The notes beneath the pieces were generated by a model, which ran no database searches, had not been told where the DNA came from, and was given only the letters and a program-made list of their open reading frames with translations. The position numbers were made by a program, and so were the translations under genes. Below, piece after piece: positions 17,142-25,821 of a stretch of DNA of 64,000 nt. The stretch comes from Lacunisphaera limnophila (GTDB lineage Bacteria > Verrucomicrobiota > Verrucomicrobiia > Opitutales > Opitutaceae). The DNA lies in contig NZ_CP016094.1 in assembly GCF_001746835.1 (NCBI RefSeq), positions 2,929,501-2,993,500 of the forward strand. The letters run 5' to 3'. Position 1 is the stretch's first letter. Every line of letters begins with the position of its first letter.

Positions 17142-18929
17142 CTAGAGCACGGTGCGCAGCAGGCCGTAGATGCCGACGCTGAGGGCGGCGAGCGAGTCGC
17201 CGGCGATGAGGCCGCCGCCGACGAGGGACATGGTGCTCATGTCGCTGGGCAGGGCATCGGCCTGGGCGGCCGCGGCCGCCTTCCGTTTTTCGGCCCACTC
17301 CGTGTACAGCGAGCCGAAGATGCCGCCGCCGGCCCACCAGAGGACGGTGGGGATCTCGACGAAGCCACCGAAGGAGGAGGCGTAGGGGCTGGGCAGGAGG
17401 ACAGCATCGACCACGAAGTCGGTGGCCCGGCCCCGGCCGGAGCGGGCGACGAAGGCCTGGTAGGCGGCGGTGCGCTTGATGAGTTTGCGGATGACCATGG
17501 TCACGAGGCCGACCGTGATGCCGAGCCAGAGGGCCTTGAGCACGTGGGGTTGCTCGAGGGTGATGCCCTTGATGGCGCCGACAAACTTGTAAGTCATGGC
17601 GGACTGCCACTGCTGGGCGCCCTCGAGGTGCGGGTTGCTGAACTGGTCGGCTTGCAGGATCGGGTAGGCACTCATGAAGACCTTGGCGAGGACGACGGTG
17701 AGGACGGCGCCGCAGGCGATGCCGATGACCTGGTAGCGGAACTGGTTCACGCGGTTGGTGCCGAGGCGCCAGCCGGTGGAGCGGTCCTGCTGCATGTCAC
17801 CACCGACGCTGCAGGAGATGAGGAGGATGGCGGAGCACATCAGGCCGACACCCGGATCCTTGAGCCCGAGGGCGGCCATGATGAAGACGGACATGACGAA
17901 CGCGCTGGAGATCGGGTTCCAGTCTGAGATGCCGAGGGAGATGCCGTTGACGAGGACGAAGACGAAGACGAGTGCCAGCGCCACCACGAGGAAGAACACG
18001 GGTTGCTGGAGCAGCTGGCTGCCGAGGATGACGATGCCGGCGCCCCAGCCGGCGATCCAGAGAAGGAGGCGGACCATGTTGACGCGTTTCCAGTCGGGAT
18101 CAGCTGCGACGGGGGTCTGTTGCCTGAAGCGCTTGGCCGCCTCGATGAGGATGAGCACGATATCGAGGCCGGCGGCGCCGAGGATGGTCCCGAGCGAGAT
18201 GATGAAGCCGATCTTGCGGTAGGGGTCGTTGGCGCCGAGCCAGCCGATCTCGATGAGGTGGGGCTTGGCGGCGAGACCGATGAGGGCGACGACCAGCGCC
18301 GGGATGGCGATGCGGGCGCCGACGATGAAGCCCGCGCCGACGGTCGAGGCGGAGACGCCGTAGGCCCCGATGGCCGCGACCTTGAACGAGGCGAAGCCGA
18401 CCCCGTAGCCGCCGAGCATGCCGCCGCCGAGCTTGGCGATGGAGCGGCGGAGCAAGGCGGGATCGGTGAGGGCGCGCAGGATGTTGGCGACCGCGAAGCC
18501 GGACGGGTAAGTGAGCTGCATGCGGTCGACGAGGACCGGGGTGTAGAGCATGCCGACGCCGACGCCGAACATGCCGATGCAGGTGAGGAACAGGATCATC
18601 TTCCAGTCGGGGACCGGGGGCAAACCGAGCCAGACCATCGCCTGGATGAGTACCGCCATGGCGCACATGCCGGCGACCGAGGCGGCCATGGTCTGCATGT
18701 AATTGGCGCCGTGTTTACCCTCCGGGCCGTAGGGCAGCGTGACCACGCTGCCGAGGATGCCGGCCAGCACCTGTCCACCGACAAAGAAGCCGATGGAGAA
18801 ATTCATGAACGCCGCGGAGATGCCGCCGAGCGGACCGAGGATCGTGATGGCCACCACGGAGAGCATCACGTGGTAGGCGGGTGAACCGATGGGGGGGAGG
18901 AAACGCTTCAGGCCGGTGGGTTCGGGCAT
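17142..18929 (-). CDS. OPT family oligopeptide transporter
   Basis: Inner-membrane proton-coupled transporter for oligopeptides or peptide-like metal chelates; 595 residues with about 14 hydrophobic segments. It carries the family signature CSVGGDMQQDRSTGWRLG followed by NQFRYQVIG, and an early GGISAAFMNF segment. It is the first gene of a pair with the M42 aminopeptidase, which favours a peptide substrate over siderophores. The 98 bases between its start and the next gene's stop contain nothing recognisable. Confidence 0.88.
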   Translation of the reverse strand: MPEPTGLKRFLPPIGSPAYHVMLSVVAITILGPLGGISAAFMNFSIGFFVGGQVLAGILGSVVTLPYGPEGKHGANYMQTMAASVAGMCAMAVLIQAMVWLGLPPVPDWKMILFLTCIGMFGVGVGMLYTPVLVDRMQLTYPSGFAVANILRALTDPALLRRSIAKLGGGMLGGYGVGFASFKVAAIGAYGVSASTVGAGFIVGARIAIPALVVALIGLAAKPHLIEIGWLGANDPYRKIGFIISLGTILGAAGLDIVLILIEAAKRFRQQTPVAADPDWKRVNMVRLLLWIAGWGAGIVILGSQLLQQPVFFLVVALALVFVFVLVNGISLGISDWNPISSAFVMSVFIMAALGLKDPGVGLMCSAILLISCSVGGDMQQDRSTGWRLGTNRVNQFRYQVIGIACGAVLTVVLAKVFMSAYPILQADQFSNPHLEGAQQWQSAMTYKFVGAIKGITLEQPHVLKALWLGITVGLVTMVIRKLIKRTAAYQAFVARSGRGRATDFVVDAVLLPSPYASSFGGFVEIPTVLWWAGGGIFGSLYTEWAEKRKAAAAAQADALPSDMSTMSLVGGGLIAGDSLAALSVGIYGLLRTVL

Positions 18930-19027
18930 GGGGGAAGAACGGGGATTACGTCAGACCTTGAAGGTTATGACACAGCCGCCAATCCCTAAATCCCGGCGGC
19001 CGCGGCGCCGGCACAGGCATTAGCGAA

Positions 19028-19795
19028 TCACTTGAGCCCTAGCAGCAATGCGGCCGTCTCCGCCGGCTTGCGCCAGTTGGGGACGTGGTCGGCTTCCATG
19101 ATGATGACCGGCCAGCCGCGGGCCCGGGCGCGTTCGGAGGAAGCATAGAAAGTGTCCGTCTCGGGCGATTTGCCCGGATCGACCGTCAGGATATAGGTCG
19201 CGGGGACTTGGGCGGCGGCGGGATTTTTCAAGCTGATCGCATCCGTGAAGGTCTTGAGCGGATGGGGCACGTCCCGGGGGAGCGGGCGGTCGGGCTGGAC
19301 CCAGGTGGGGATGATGAATCCATCCTTGGTCATCTTCTCCAGATCCATGTCGCCCTGACGGGGGCGGAGACTCATGAGGCTTTCGCCATCGGTGGGCAGA
19401 AACGCGTCGAGGTAAACGAGGCGACGGATCCGCCCGGGGATGCGGTCGGCGACGCCGGTGATGACCATGCCGCCGTAGCTGTGGCCGAGCAGGATGATGT
19501 CATGCAGGTCCTCGAAGAGGATGAGGTTCACGATATCGTCGATGTGGTCGTTCAGGCCGATGTCGGGCGTGGCCCGGGGGTAGTGTTCGCCGAGTCCGGG
19601 CAGGGACGGGCGGTAGACCTTCCAGCCCTGGGCCTCGAGGATCGGCGCGACCTTCTTCATCTGCCAGCCGCCGGCCCAGGCGCCGTGGACGCTGACGAGG
19701 ACGGTGGGGGCGGAAGCCGGTGTCGGCTCGGTGGCGATCAGGCCGGTGCAGCCGAACAGGCCGAGGCACAGGAGGGCAAGCGTTCGGAGCTTCAT
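19028..19795 (-). CDS. Alpha/beta hydrolase, exported lipoprotein-like esterase
   Basis: Alpha/beta hydrolase of the plant methylesterase/EstC-like group. The 255 residues begin with MKLRTLALLCLGLFGC, a signal peptide with a lipobox-like LFGC (Cys16), so the mature enzyme may be a lipoprotein. The oxyanion strand reads SVHGAWAGGW, the nucleophile is Ser106 in GHSYGG and the catalytic His lies in MEADHVPNW. The substrate is unknown; small esters are likely. ATG 19795 is chosen because the signal peptide starts there, although the frame stays open upstream. Confidence 0.78.
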   Translation of the reverse strand: MKLRTLALLCLGLFGCTGLIATEPTPASAPTVLVSVHGAWAGGWQMKKVAPILEAQGWKVYRPSLPGLGEHYPRATPDIGLNDHIDDIVNLILFEDLHDIILLGHSYGGMVITGVADRIPGRIRRLVYLDAFLPTDGESLMSLRPRQGDMDLEKMTKDGFIIPTWVQPDRPLPRDVPHPLKTFTDAISLKNPAAAQVPATYILTVDPGKSPETDTFYASSERARARGWPVIIMEADHVPNWRKPAETAALLLGLK

Positions 19796-19860
19796 CTGGG
19801 GAGATTGGGCCGGCGGATCGCGCAAGGGAAGCGCGGTTTCCAGCCGGGGTTCGGGGGCGT

Positions 19861-20523
19861 TCAGGCCAACGCGGCCATGGCCCGGGCATATGCGGCCCGG
19901 TCGGGAGCCTTGAAGAACGAGGTGCCGGCGACGAAGGTGTCGGTGCCGGCGGCGCGACATTGGGCGGCGGTGGCGAGGTCGATGCCGCCGTCCACCTCGA
20001 GCCGGAATTTCAGGCCGCGACTTTGGCGCCAGCCGTCGATCTCGCGGATCTTGGGCAGCATGTCGGCGCGGAAGGGCTGGCCGCCGAAGCCGGGCTGCAC
20101 GGTCATCACGAGGACGAGGTCGACGAGATCGACGAATGGCGCGATGGCCGAGGCGGGGGTGCCGGGATTGAGCACGATTCCGCACTGGCAACCGAGTTCG
20201 CGGATGCGGGCGAGGGTGGCGCGGTGATCGTAGGCGGGCTCGATGTGGATGCTGATCAGGTTGGCGCCGGCCTTCGCGAAGGCTTCAACGTATTTGTGCG
20301 GCTCGGCGAGCATCAGGTGAGTGTCGAAAAAGGTTTTCAGGCCGGCGCGGCGCAGGGCGGCCAGCACCTCGGGGCCGAAGGTCAGGTTGGGCACGAAATG
20401 CCCGTCCATGATGTCGAGGTGGAGCCAGGGGGCGCCGGCCTCGGCGGCGAGGTGGGCGCTGATCGAGAGATGCGCGTGGTCACCGGCGAGCAGGGAGGGG
20501 GCGAGAATGGGGGAGAAAGGCAT
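19861..20523 (-). CDS. rpe: Ribulose-phosphate 3-epimerase
   Basis: Interconverts ribulose-5-phosphate and xylulose-5-phosphate in the pentose phosphate pathway; 220-residue TIM barrel. Motifs: ILAPSLLAGD, HLDIMDGHFVPNLTFGP (metal ligands and acid Asp), VMTVQPGFGGQ, EVDGGI and the phosphate loop AGTSFF. The usual DVHLM motif reads DTHLM here. It is the last essential gene of a same-strand run from rpmF; a palindrome-bearing 154-base gap separates it from the upstream lipoprotein gene, so it may have its own promoter. Confidence 0.93.
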   Translation of the reverse strand: MPFSPILAPSLLAGDHAHLSISAHLAAEAGAPWLHLDIMDGHFVPNLTFGPEVLAALRRAGLKTFFDTHLMLAEPHKYVEAFAKAGANLISIHIEPAYDHRATLARIRELGCQCGIVLNPGTPASAIAPFVDLVDLVLVMTVQPGFGGQPFRADMLPKIREIDGWRQSRGLKFRLEVDGGIDLATAAQCRAAGTDTFVAGTSFFKAPDRAAYARAMAALA

Positions 20524-20643
20524 CGGAGGACAGAGAACGGATGACAGAGGACGGGGATGGCTCAATCCCGGAATCTGTACGGCGGCCTGAGGTGACCGTC
20601 CTTCGAGGTTGATCGCGGGCGATGTCGCGCGACCGCGTTCCTC

Positions 20644-20664
20644 AACCTGCGCGGAGCGCAGGTT
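20644..20664. repeat. Palindrome AACCTGCGC-GGA-GCGCAGGTT
   Basis: Nine-base perfect stem with a three-base loop, followed by CCACC. It has the same AACC...GGTTCCACC frame as the elements at 536, 42398 and 51786 but a different inner stem. It lies between the LptE-like gene and rpe. Confidence 0.6.
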
Positions 20665-20677
20665 CCACCCATGAATC

Positions 20678-21199
20678 TCACCAGGTGTCCAGGACGGCGT
20701 GGACGGCTTCGTTGGCCAGCGAGTCTGCGAGGACGGGGATGATCTGAGATTCGGCGGGAACGAGGCCGTCGTCGGTGAAGACGCCGCGGGTGGCTTCCAG
20801 CACGCGATCCGCGAAGTATGGTTCCTCACTGCCGCGTTTCAGGAGCGAGGCGCGGGCCTGCAGGTTCAGGTCGAAGCGTCGGGCGAGGCCGGTGTCGGTG
20901 GGCTGCGAGACAGCCAGGGTGCGGCCGTAGCGGGCGATCGTGACCTGAAGGACGGCGTCAGCGGACTCGGCCGAGGCGGCGAGTTGCACGCGGCCGTCGC
21001 GGAGGAAGGCCTCGCGGAGGCGGGTGGTGAGTTCCACACGGGCCTGGGGGACGAGCGCCTCGCTGGTGACGGGGGCGACGAAGAGCGTGGTGAACTTCGG
21101 AGCCGTCCCGGTGCCCAGCTGGTAGCCGGCGCAACCGGTGAAGCCGAGGACCGTGGCCAGCAGGCAGAGGCCGGGGGTCAGAAGACGGAGGGCACGCAT
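20678..21199 (-). CDS. lptE: LptE-like outer-membrane lipoprotein (LPS assembly)
   Basis: Predicted lipoprotein of 173 residues that would plug the LptD channel for lipopolysaccharide insertion in the outer membrane. The signal peptide ends in GFTGC with acylation at Cys23. The next stretch AGYQLG and the pattern of two long helices over a sheet (VELTTRLREAFLRDGRVQL, VLADSLANEAVHAVL) fit the LptE family. It lies directly downstream of a BamD-like gene, supporting an outer-membrane assembly role. The family assignment is by pattern only. Confidence 0.7.
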   Translation of the reverse strand: MRALRLLTPGLCLLATVLGFTGCAGYQLGTGTAPKFTTLFVAPVTSEALVPQARVELTTRLREAFLRDGRVQLAASAESADAVLQVTIARYGRTLAVSQPTDTGLARRFDLNLQARASLLKRGSEEPYFADRVLEATRGVFTDDGLVPAESQIIPVLADSLANEAVHAVLDTW

Positions 21200-21262
21200 G
21201 ACTCTGGATGCTTCTCCCGCAAGGGCGGGATCAGGGTGCGGGGGGTGAAGCCGGGGGCCGGC

Positions 21263-22327
21263 TTAGAAAATCCAGAAGCGCTTCGGCTTCTTGGGCGTGG
21301 CCGGCTTGGGGGTGTCGGACGGGGCCGGGGCGGCCGCGGCCATTTCCTCGAGCTTGGCATCGACCACGGTGAGTTTCTCGCGGGCCTGGGTGGCGACGGC
21401 GGAATCGGGATAGACGGTGATGGCCTCGTTGTAGAAGACCTTCGCCGCCTTGTAGTTCTTGCGGTGCTTGAAGTAGTAGTCGGCGATGACGAGTTTGCTC
21501 TGGGCAAGGACGGTCTTCATCTCGTCGAGGCCCTTCTCCGCGGCGGCCATGCCGGAGTGCCCGGGGAAGAGGATCATGTAGTCCTCGTAGTAGGTGATGG
21601 CATCGGTGGTGGAGGCCTGGTCGTAGGCGGGGCCGTCCACGAGGGAGGTGTGCGTCTCGGCGATGCGCAGGTAGGCGTCGGGCGTCAGGACGTTGCGCGG
21701 GTAGGTGTTGATCATGCGGTCCAGCGCATCGATGGCCGCGGGGGTCTCGTTCATCTTCTTGTAGCCCTTGGCCGCATTCATGAGGGCGAGCGGGGCGTAG
21801 TCGCTGTAAGGCGCGGTGAAAACGATGGTTTCGAAATAGGCGACCCCGCGCTCGCGGCTGCGGAAGCCGGGAAACCAGCTCCAAGTCTTGGCGCGTTTGC
21901 CGTCGGTGAGGTCAGAGGCGATGCGGTACTGTTCGCCGATGACCTGGTTGAACTTCTCCGAGTTGGGGTAGCCGCTGACCAGGGCCTGGTAGCTCTGGAA
22001 GGCCTTGTGGTACTTGCGCTGCTTCTGCTGGATCAGGCCGGTGCGGTAGAGGGCCTCGGCGGCGTAGACGGAATTGCGGTAGCGCTTCGTGACGCTGTTG
22101 TAGTGGCGGAGGGCGGTGCCGTCCTTGCCGGCTTCCTCAGCGAGGCGCGCCTTGTTCATCAGGTCCAGGGCGTTGCGACCGTCCTCGCCCATGAGGCTGG
22201 AGAGGGCACCCCCCTCGACCTTCCAGCCGCCGTCGGGTGTCCAGACCAGGTCGGCGGCGAGGCGGGCAGGGAGGAGCAGGAGCACCGCGAGCGCGGCAAG
22301 GGAAAACAGGGGGGAGGGGCGGTGCAT
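21263..22327 (-). CDS. BamD/YbgF-like tetratricopeptide envelope protein
   Basis: Exported TPR protein of 354 residues with a signal peptide MHRPSPLFSLAALAVLLLLPARLAA. TPR-type helices run from about residue 55 to 315 (ALRHYNSVTKRYRNS, KAFQSYQALVSGYPNS, AAKVFYNEAITVYPDS), a spacing typical of BamD-like outer-membrane assembly factors. The C-terminus is Ala/Pro/Lys-rich and ends in KRFWIF. There is no lipobox cysteine, unlike classical BamD. ATG 22327 gives a clean signal peptide; a second ATG at 22345 would overlap the fabH stop. Confidence 0.7.
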   Translation of the reverse strand: MHRPSPLFSLAALAVLLLLPARLAADLVWTPDGGWKVEGGALSSLMGEDGRNALDLMNKARLAEEAGKDGTALRHYNSVTKRYRNSVYAAEALYRTGLIQQKQRKYHKAFQSYQALVSGYPNSEKFNQVIGEQYRIASDLTDGKRAKTWSWFPGFRSRERGVAYFETIVFTAPYSDYAPLALMNAAKGYKKMNETPAAIDALDRMINTYPRNVLTPDAYLRIAETHTSLVDGPAYDQASTTDAITYYEDYMILFPGHSGMAAAEKGLDEMKTVLAQSKLVIADYYFKHRKNYKAAKVFYNEAITVYPDSAVATQAREKLTVVDAKLEEMAAAAPAPSDTPKPATPKKPKRFWIF

Positions 22328-22338
22328 GGGACGGAGGC

Positions 22339-23325
22339 TTACCATCGAACAAGAGTGGCACCGTAGGTCAAGCCAGCGCCAAAAGCCACCAGGAGGGTCA
22401 GGTCGCCCGGCTTGATGCGGCCGGCCCGGCGGGCCTCGTCGAGGGCGAGCGGGATGGTGGCGGAGGAGGTGTTGCCGTAGCGGTCGAGGTTCACGAAAAA
22501 CTTTTCCAGGGGCATCTTCAGGTTGCCGGCGAGGGCCTCGATGATGCGGATGTTGGCCTGGTGGGGGATCACAAGGCTGATTTGGTCAGGCGTGAGGTGG
22601 TGTTGTTCCATCATTTCCCGGGCGACGGTCTCCATCACGCGGACGGCGCTCTTGAAGACCTCGCGGCCGTTCATGTGGATGCAATGGCCGTGGTTGGCGA
22701 TGGTCTCGGGGGTGGCGGGGGTGCGGCTGCCGCCGGCGGGGATGTAGAGGTTGTCCACGAAGGCACCGTCGGCGCCGAGATCGGTGCCGAGGATGCCGAT
22801 GCCGGGCTGGTTGACCTTGTTGAGGACGGCGGCGCCGGCGCCGTCGCCGAAGAGCACGCAGGTGGTGCGGTCGGTCCAGTCGGTGATGGTGGAGAGCTTC
22901 TCGGAGCCGATGATGAGGGCGCGTTTGTAGCGGTTCGTCTGGAGCTGCCCGTAGGCGATCTCGAGGGCGTAGAGGAAACCGGAGCAGGCGGCGGCGATGT
23001 CGAAGCAGGTGGCGTGGGCCGGGACGCCGAGCTTGTGCTGCACGATGCAGGCGGTGGAGGGCAGGGGCAGGTCGGGCGTGCAGGTGGCCACGATCAGCAG
23101 GTCGATGTCGGCGGCGGTGACCTTGGCGTCGGCCAGGGCGGCGGCGGCGGCCTTGACGGCGAGGTCGGAGCAGGCCTCGTCCGCGGCGGCGATGCGGCGC
23201 TCGCGGATGCCGGAGCGGGTGCGGATCCACTCGTCGGTGGTATCGACCTTCTGGGACAGCTCTTCGTTGGTGAGGACCTTGGCGGGGCTGTAGGAGCCGA
23301 CGCCGGCGATGATGACGGAAGTCAT
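22339..23325 (-). CDS. fabH: Beta-ketoacyl-ACP synthase III
   Basis: Starts fatty acid synthesis by condensing acetyl-CoA (or another acyl-CoA) with malonyl-ACP. At 328 residues it has the full triad Cys114 (AAACSGF), His255 (PHQANIRI) and Asn285 (YGNTSSA). The N-terminal GVGSYSPAKVLTN and DEWIRTRSGI are standard. It begins seven bases after plsX ends, in the classic rpmF-plsX-fabH order. Confidence 0.97.
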   Translation of the reverse strand: MTSVIIAGVGSYSPAKVLTNEELSQKVDTTDEWIRTRSGIRERRIAAADEACSDLAVKAAAAALADAKVTAADIDLLIVATCTPDLPLPSTACIVQHKLGVPAHATCFDIAAACSGFLYALEIAYGQLQTNRYKRALIIGSEKLSTITDWTDRTTCVLFGDGAGAAVLNKVNQPGIGILGTDLGADGAFVDNLYIPAGGSRTPATPETIANHGHCIHMNGREVFKSAVRVMETVAREMMEQHHLTPDQISLVIPHQANIRIIEALAGNLKMPLEKFFVNLDRYGNTSSATIPLALDEARRAGRIKPGDLTLLVAFGAGLTYGATLVRW

Positions 23326-23332
23326 GTAGGGA

Positions 23333-24367
23333 TCAGGAAGCGGGGGTGGCGACGGGCGCCGGGGCGGCGAGGAGGGCGTTGGCGCGGGCCACGTCCGACT
23401 CAGTGTGCTGGTAAAGGTCCTGGTGGATGATCTTGGCGGCGGCGCGGATGGCGCTGGCCAAGGCGTGGCGGTTGCTGGAGCCGTGGGCCTTGAGGATGTT
23501 GCCGCGGACGCCGAGCAGGGGGGCGCCGCCGTAGCGGTCGGGATTCATGCGCGACTTGAGGGCGTCGAAGGCGCCCTTGGCGAGGACGGCACCGCCCATG
23601 CGCAGGGGGTTGGCCTTCAGTTCCTGCTTGAGCAGGCTGGTGATGAACTTGGCGAGGGATTCCCAGGTCTTGAGCAGGGTGTTGCCGACGAAACCGTCGC
23701 ACACGATCACGTCGACGGTGTCCCGGAACACCTGGAAGCCCTCGACCGGGCCGACGTAGTTGATGATGCCGTTGATGCGCTTGAGGCGATCGTTGGTCTC
23801 GGTGGTGAGGGTGTTGCCCTTGCCCTCCTCGGTGCCGATGGAGATGAGGCCGACGCGGGGATTGGCCACGCCGAGGATGACCTTGGCGTAGTTGGCGCCG
23901 AGGATGGCGTTGTGGACGAGGTGCTCGGGGCGCGGCTCGGGATTGGCGCCGGCGTCGATGAGAATGAAATGGCCCCCTTCGCGCGGGATGACGGCGGCGA
24001 GGGCGGGGCGCTCGACGCCTTCCATCATGCGCAGGCGCAGCGTGCTGCCGGCCATGAGGGCGCCGGTGTTGCCGCAGCTGATCGTGACGCGGGCGGCCCC
24101 GGTTTTCACGAGATCGATGGCCCGGACCATCGAGGAATCCTTTTTCCGCTTCAGGGCCTGGAGGGGTTTGTCCTCCATCGTGATGACCTCCGAGGCGTGG
24201 TGGATCGAGACGCGCGGATTATCGGCCAGGCCGGCGGCAGCCAGCAGGGGGCGCAGGACGGCCTCGTCGCCGACGAGCGTGACGGGATCCATGGCCGCAT
24301 CGGCCAGCACGAGCTGCACCGCCGCGACAACCTCGGCGGGGCCCAGATCTCCGCCCATCGCGTCCAC
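23333..24367 (-). CDS. plsX: Phosphate acyltransferase PlsX
   Basis: Makes acyl-phosphate from acyl-ACP for phospholipid synthesis. The family opening VDAMGGDLGPAEVV, the central ISCGNTGALMAGS and GFVGNTLLKTWES are present; 344 residues from the GTG at 24367. The start is doubtful: the codons just upstream in frame read ARIA, completing the conserved first strand (R)IAVDAMGGD, yet no ATG, GTG or TTG occurs before the in-frame TAG at 24430-24432. A rare ATC or ATT start may be used. It follows rpmF by 75 bases. Confidence 0.93.
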   Translation of the reverse strand: MDAMGGDLGPAEVVAAVQLVLADAAMDPVTLVGDEAVLRPLLAAAGLADNPRVSIHHASEVITMEDKPLQALKRKKDSSMVRAIDLVKTGAARVTISCGNTGALMAGSTLRLRMMEGVERPALAAVIPREGGHFILIDAGANPEPRPEHLVHNAILGANYAKVILGVANPRVGLISIGTEEGKGNTLTTETNDRLKRINGIINYVGPVEGFQVFRDTVDVIVCDGFVGNTLLKTWESLAKFITSLLKQELKANPLRMGGAVLAKGAFDALKSRMNPDRYGGAPLLGVRGNILKAHGSSNRHALASAIRAAAKIIHQDLYQHTESDVARANALLAAPAPVATPAS

Positions 24368-24442
24368 CGCAATTCGGGCGTTATCGGGCGTGGGACTGGG
24401 GGCTTCGGGGTGGATGGGGAAAAATCCAGCCTACAAACCCGG

Positions 24443-24619
24443 TCAAACCTCGATGTCCAGCACCTGACGACCGCGATACATGCCGGTCTTGGGATTCACG
24501 CGGTGCGGGCGGAAAGCGCCACCATCGGTGTCCTTGGCGAACTGGGGGGCCTTGTAGGCGTTGCCCGCGCGGCGGTTAGCGCTGCGGCGCTTGGATTGTT
24601 TGCGTTTCGGATTGGCCAT
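24443..24619 (-). CDS. rpmF: 50S ribosomal protein L32
   Basis: Small basic large-subunit ribosomal protein of 58 residues, translated directly from the minus strand: it starts MANPKRKQSKRRSANRRA, contains FRPHRVNPKTGMYRGR and ends in VLDIEV. It lacks the zinc-binding cysteines found in some L32 forms. It heads the rpmF-plsX-fabH cluster and is short enough to be missed by length filters. Confidence 0.93.
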   Translation of the reverse strand: MANPKRKQSKRRSANRRAGNAYKAPQFAKDTDGGAFRPHRVNPKTGMYRGRQVLDIEV

Positions 24620-24682
24620 AAGAGGGATTGGTAGTGCACCGGCGACGTAAAAGCCGGCACATATTCGTGTATAAAGACGAGG

Positions 24683-24711
24683 GTCGTAAGGTGGGGGTCA
24701 GGGGCCGTCAA
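24683..24711 (-). promoter_or_regulatory. Candidate sigma-70 promoter for rpmF-plsX-fabH
   Basis: On the minus strand TTGACG (24711-24706) and TACGAC (24688-24683) are separated by exactly 17 bases, giving a leader of roughly 57 bases before rpmF. The -10 match is modest. Position in the uppP-rpmF gap supports it. Confidence 0.35.
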
Positions 24712-24742
24712 GTAGTTACTCGTCGCCCTGAGGTCCGGGGCC

Positions 24743-25738
24743 TCAAAGGAGGTAAAAAAGGGCCAAGAGGGCCGCCAAAGCCAGACGGTAGTAGGCGAAG
24801 AGGGCCAGGCCGTGGCGGGAGATGATATGGACGAGGAATTTGACGGCGATGAGGGCCGAAATCGCGGCCACGGCTCCGCCCAGGAGCACGTGGCTCCAGC
24901 CAAAGACCTCGATCATGGCCGAGCCGGACCGGAAGCCCTTATAAACGGCGGCCCCGGCCAGGGTGGGGAGGCCGACCAGGAAGCTGAATTCCGCGGCCTT
25001 GGCGGGACTCAGGCCGGCGAGGTAGCCGCCGACGATGGTCACCATCGAACGGCTGGTGCCGGGCCAGAGGGCGATGCATTGAAAGAGACCGATGCCGATG
25101 GCCTTGCGGGGGGTGAGGTCGGCGGCGTCGCCCTTGGCCCGACCCACGCCGGTGTGGGCGTCGCGCCAGCGTTCGGCCCACAGCATCAGGATGGCGCCCG
25201 CGACCAGGGCCACGATGACCGTGCCGAGCGAAAACAGATAACGGTCGATGAGATCGTGCAGCAGGAATCCGGTGAAGGCGATCGGGAGGAAGGCCAGCAT
25301 GACGTTGCGGAGCAACCGCAGGCCGGCGCTGCTGCGGCCCAGCAAGCCGCCGAGCATCAGGAAAAATTGCTGCCAGTATAGAAAAACGACGGCGGCGATG
25401 GCCCCGACCTGGATCACCACGGCGTAGGTGTCGGCGGCAAGCTTGAGGGTGAGCGGCACCCCGTCCGGATACCGGGGGGAGGGTGGCTTGTGCCAAAGCG
25501 GCCGGCCCTGCGGGTCCTTGAGTTGGGCGGTCGATTCGAGGCCGAGGACCCGGTTGGCGATGATGAGATGGCCCGTGCTGGAAATGGGCAGGAATTCGGT
25601 CACGCCCTCCACAACACCGAGGACGATGGCGTCGCCGACCCCGAGTTCCGCCACGGGCGCCGGTGCGGCCGGCTCGGCGGCGGACAGAGGGAGCACCAGC
25701 AGGAGGCCGGCGCAGAAGAGGCGGGGCAAAAATGACAC
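24743..25738 (-). CDS. uppP: Undecaprenyl-diphosphatase (bacitracin resistance type)
   Basis: Membrane enzyme recycling undecaprenyl pyrophosphate, the carrier of peptidoglycan and polysaccharide units. About 331 residues from the GTG at 25738, preceded by an AGGGA; a TTG at 25756 is an alternative. Active-site motifs EGVTEFLPISSTGH and LWPGTSRSM are intact, with about eight hydrophobic segments. Unusually it starts with a signal-peptide-like hydrophobic segment and an Ala/Pro linker before the core, and has a roughly 30-residue insert (DPQGRPLWHKPPSPRYPDG) after the first motif. Divergent from trpD. Confidence 0.93.
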   Translation of the reverse strand: MSFLPRLFCAGLLLVLPLSAAEPAAPAPVAELGVGDAIVLGVVEGVTEFLPISSTGHLIIANRVLGLESTAQLKDPQGRPLWHKPPSPRYPDGVPLTLKLAADTYAVVIQVGAIAAVVFLYWQQFFLMLGGLLGRSSAGLRLLRNVMLAFLPIAFTGFLLHDLIDRYLFSLGTVIVALVAGAILMLWAERWRDAHTGVGRAKGDAADLTPRKAIGIGLFQCIALWPGTSRSMVTIVGGYLAGLSPAKAAEFSFLVGLPTLAGAAVYKGFRSGSAMIEVFGWSHVLLGGAVAAISALIAVKFLVHIISRHGLALFAYYRLALAALLALFYLL

Positions 25739-25821
25739 GCGGCAGTTTCCCTGCAAAGGTCCGGTGCTGTCGAGTTTTATGCTTTGCGGGGCCGGGAGTT
25801 TTGATTCTGCTCGCGGCCAAC

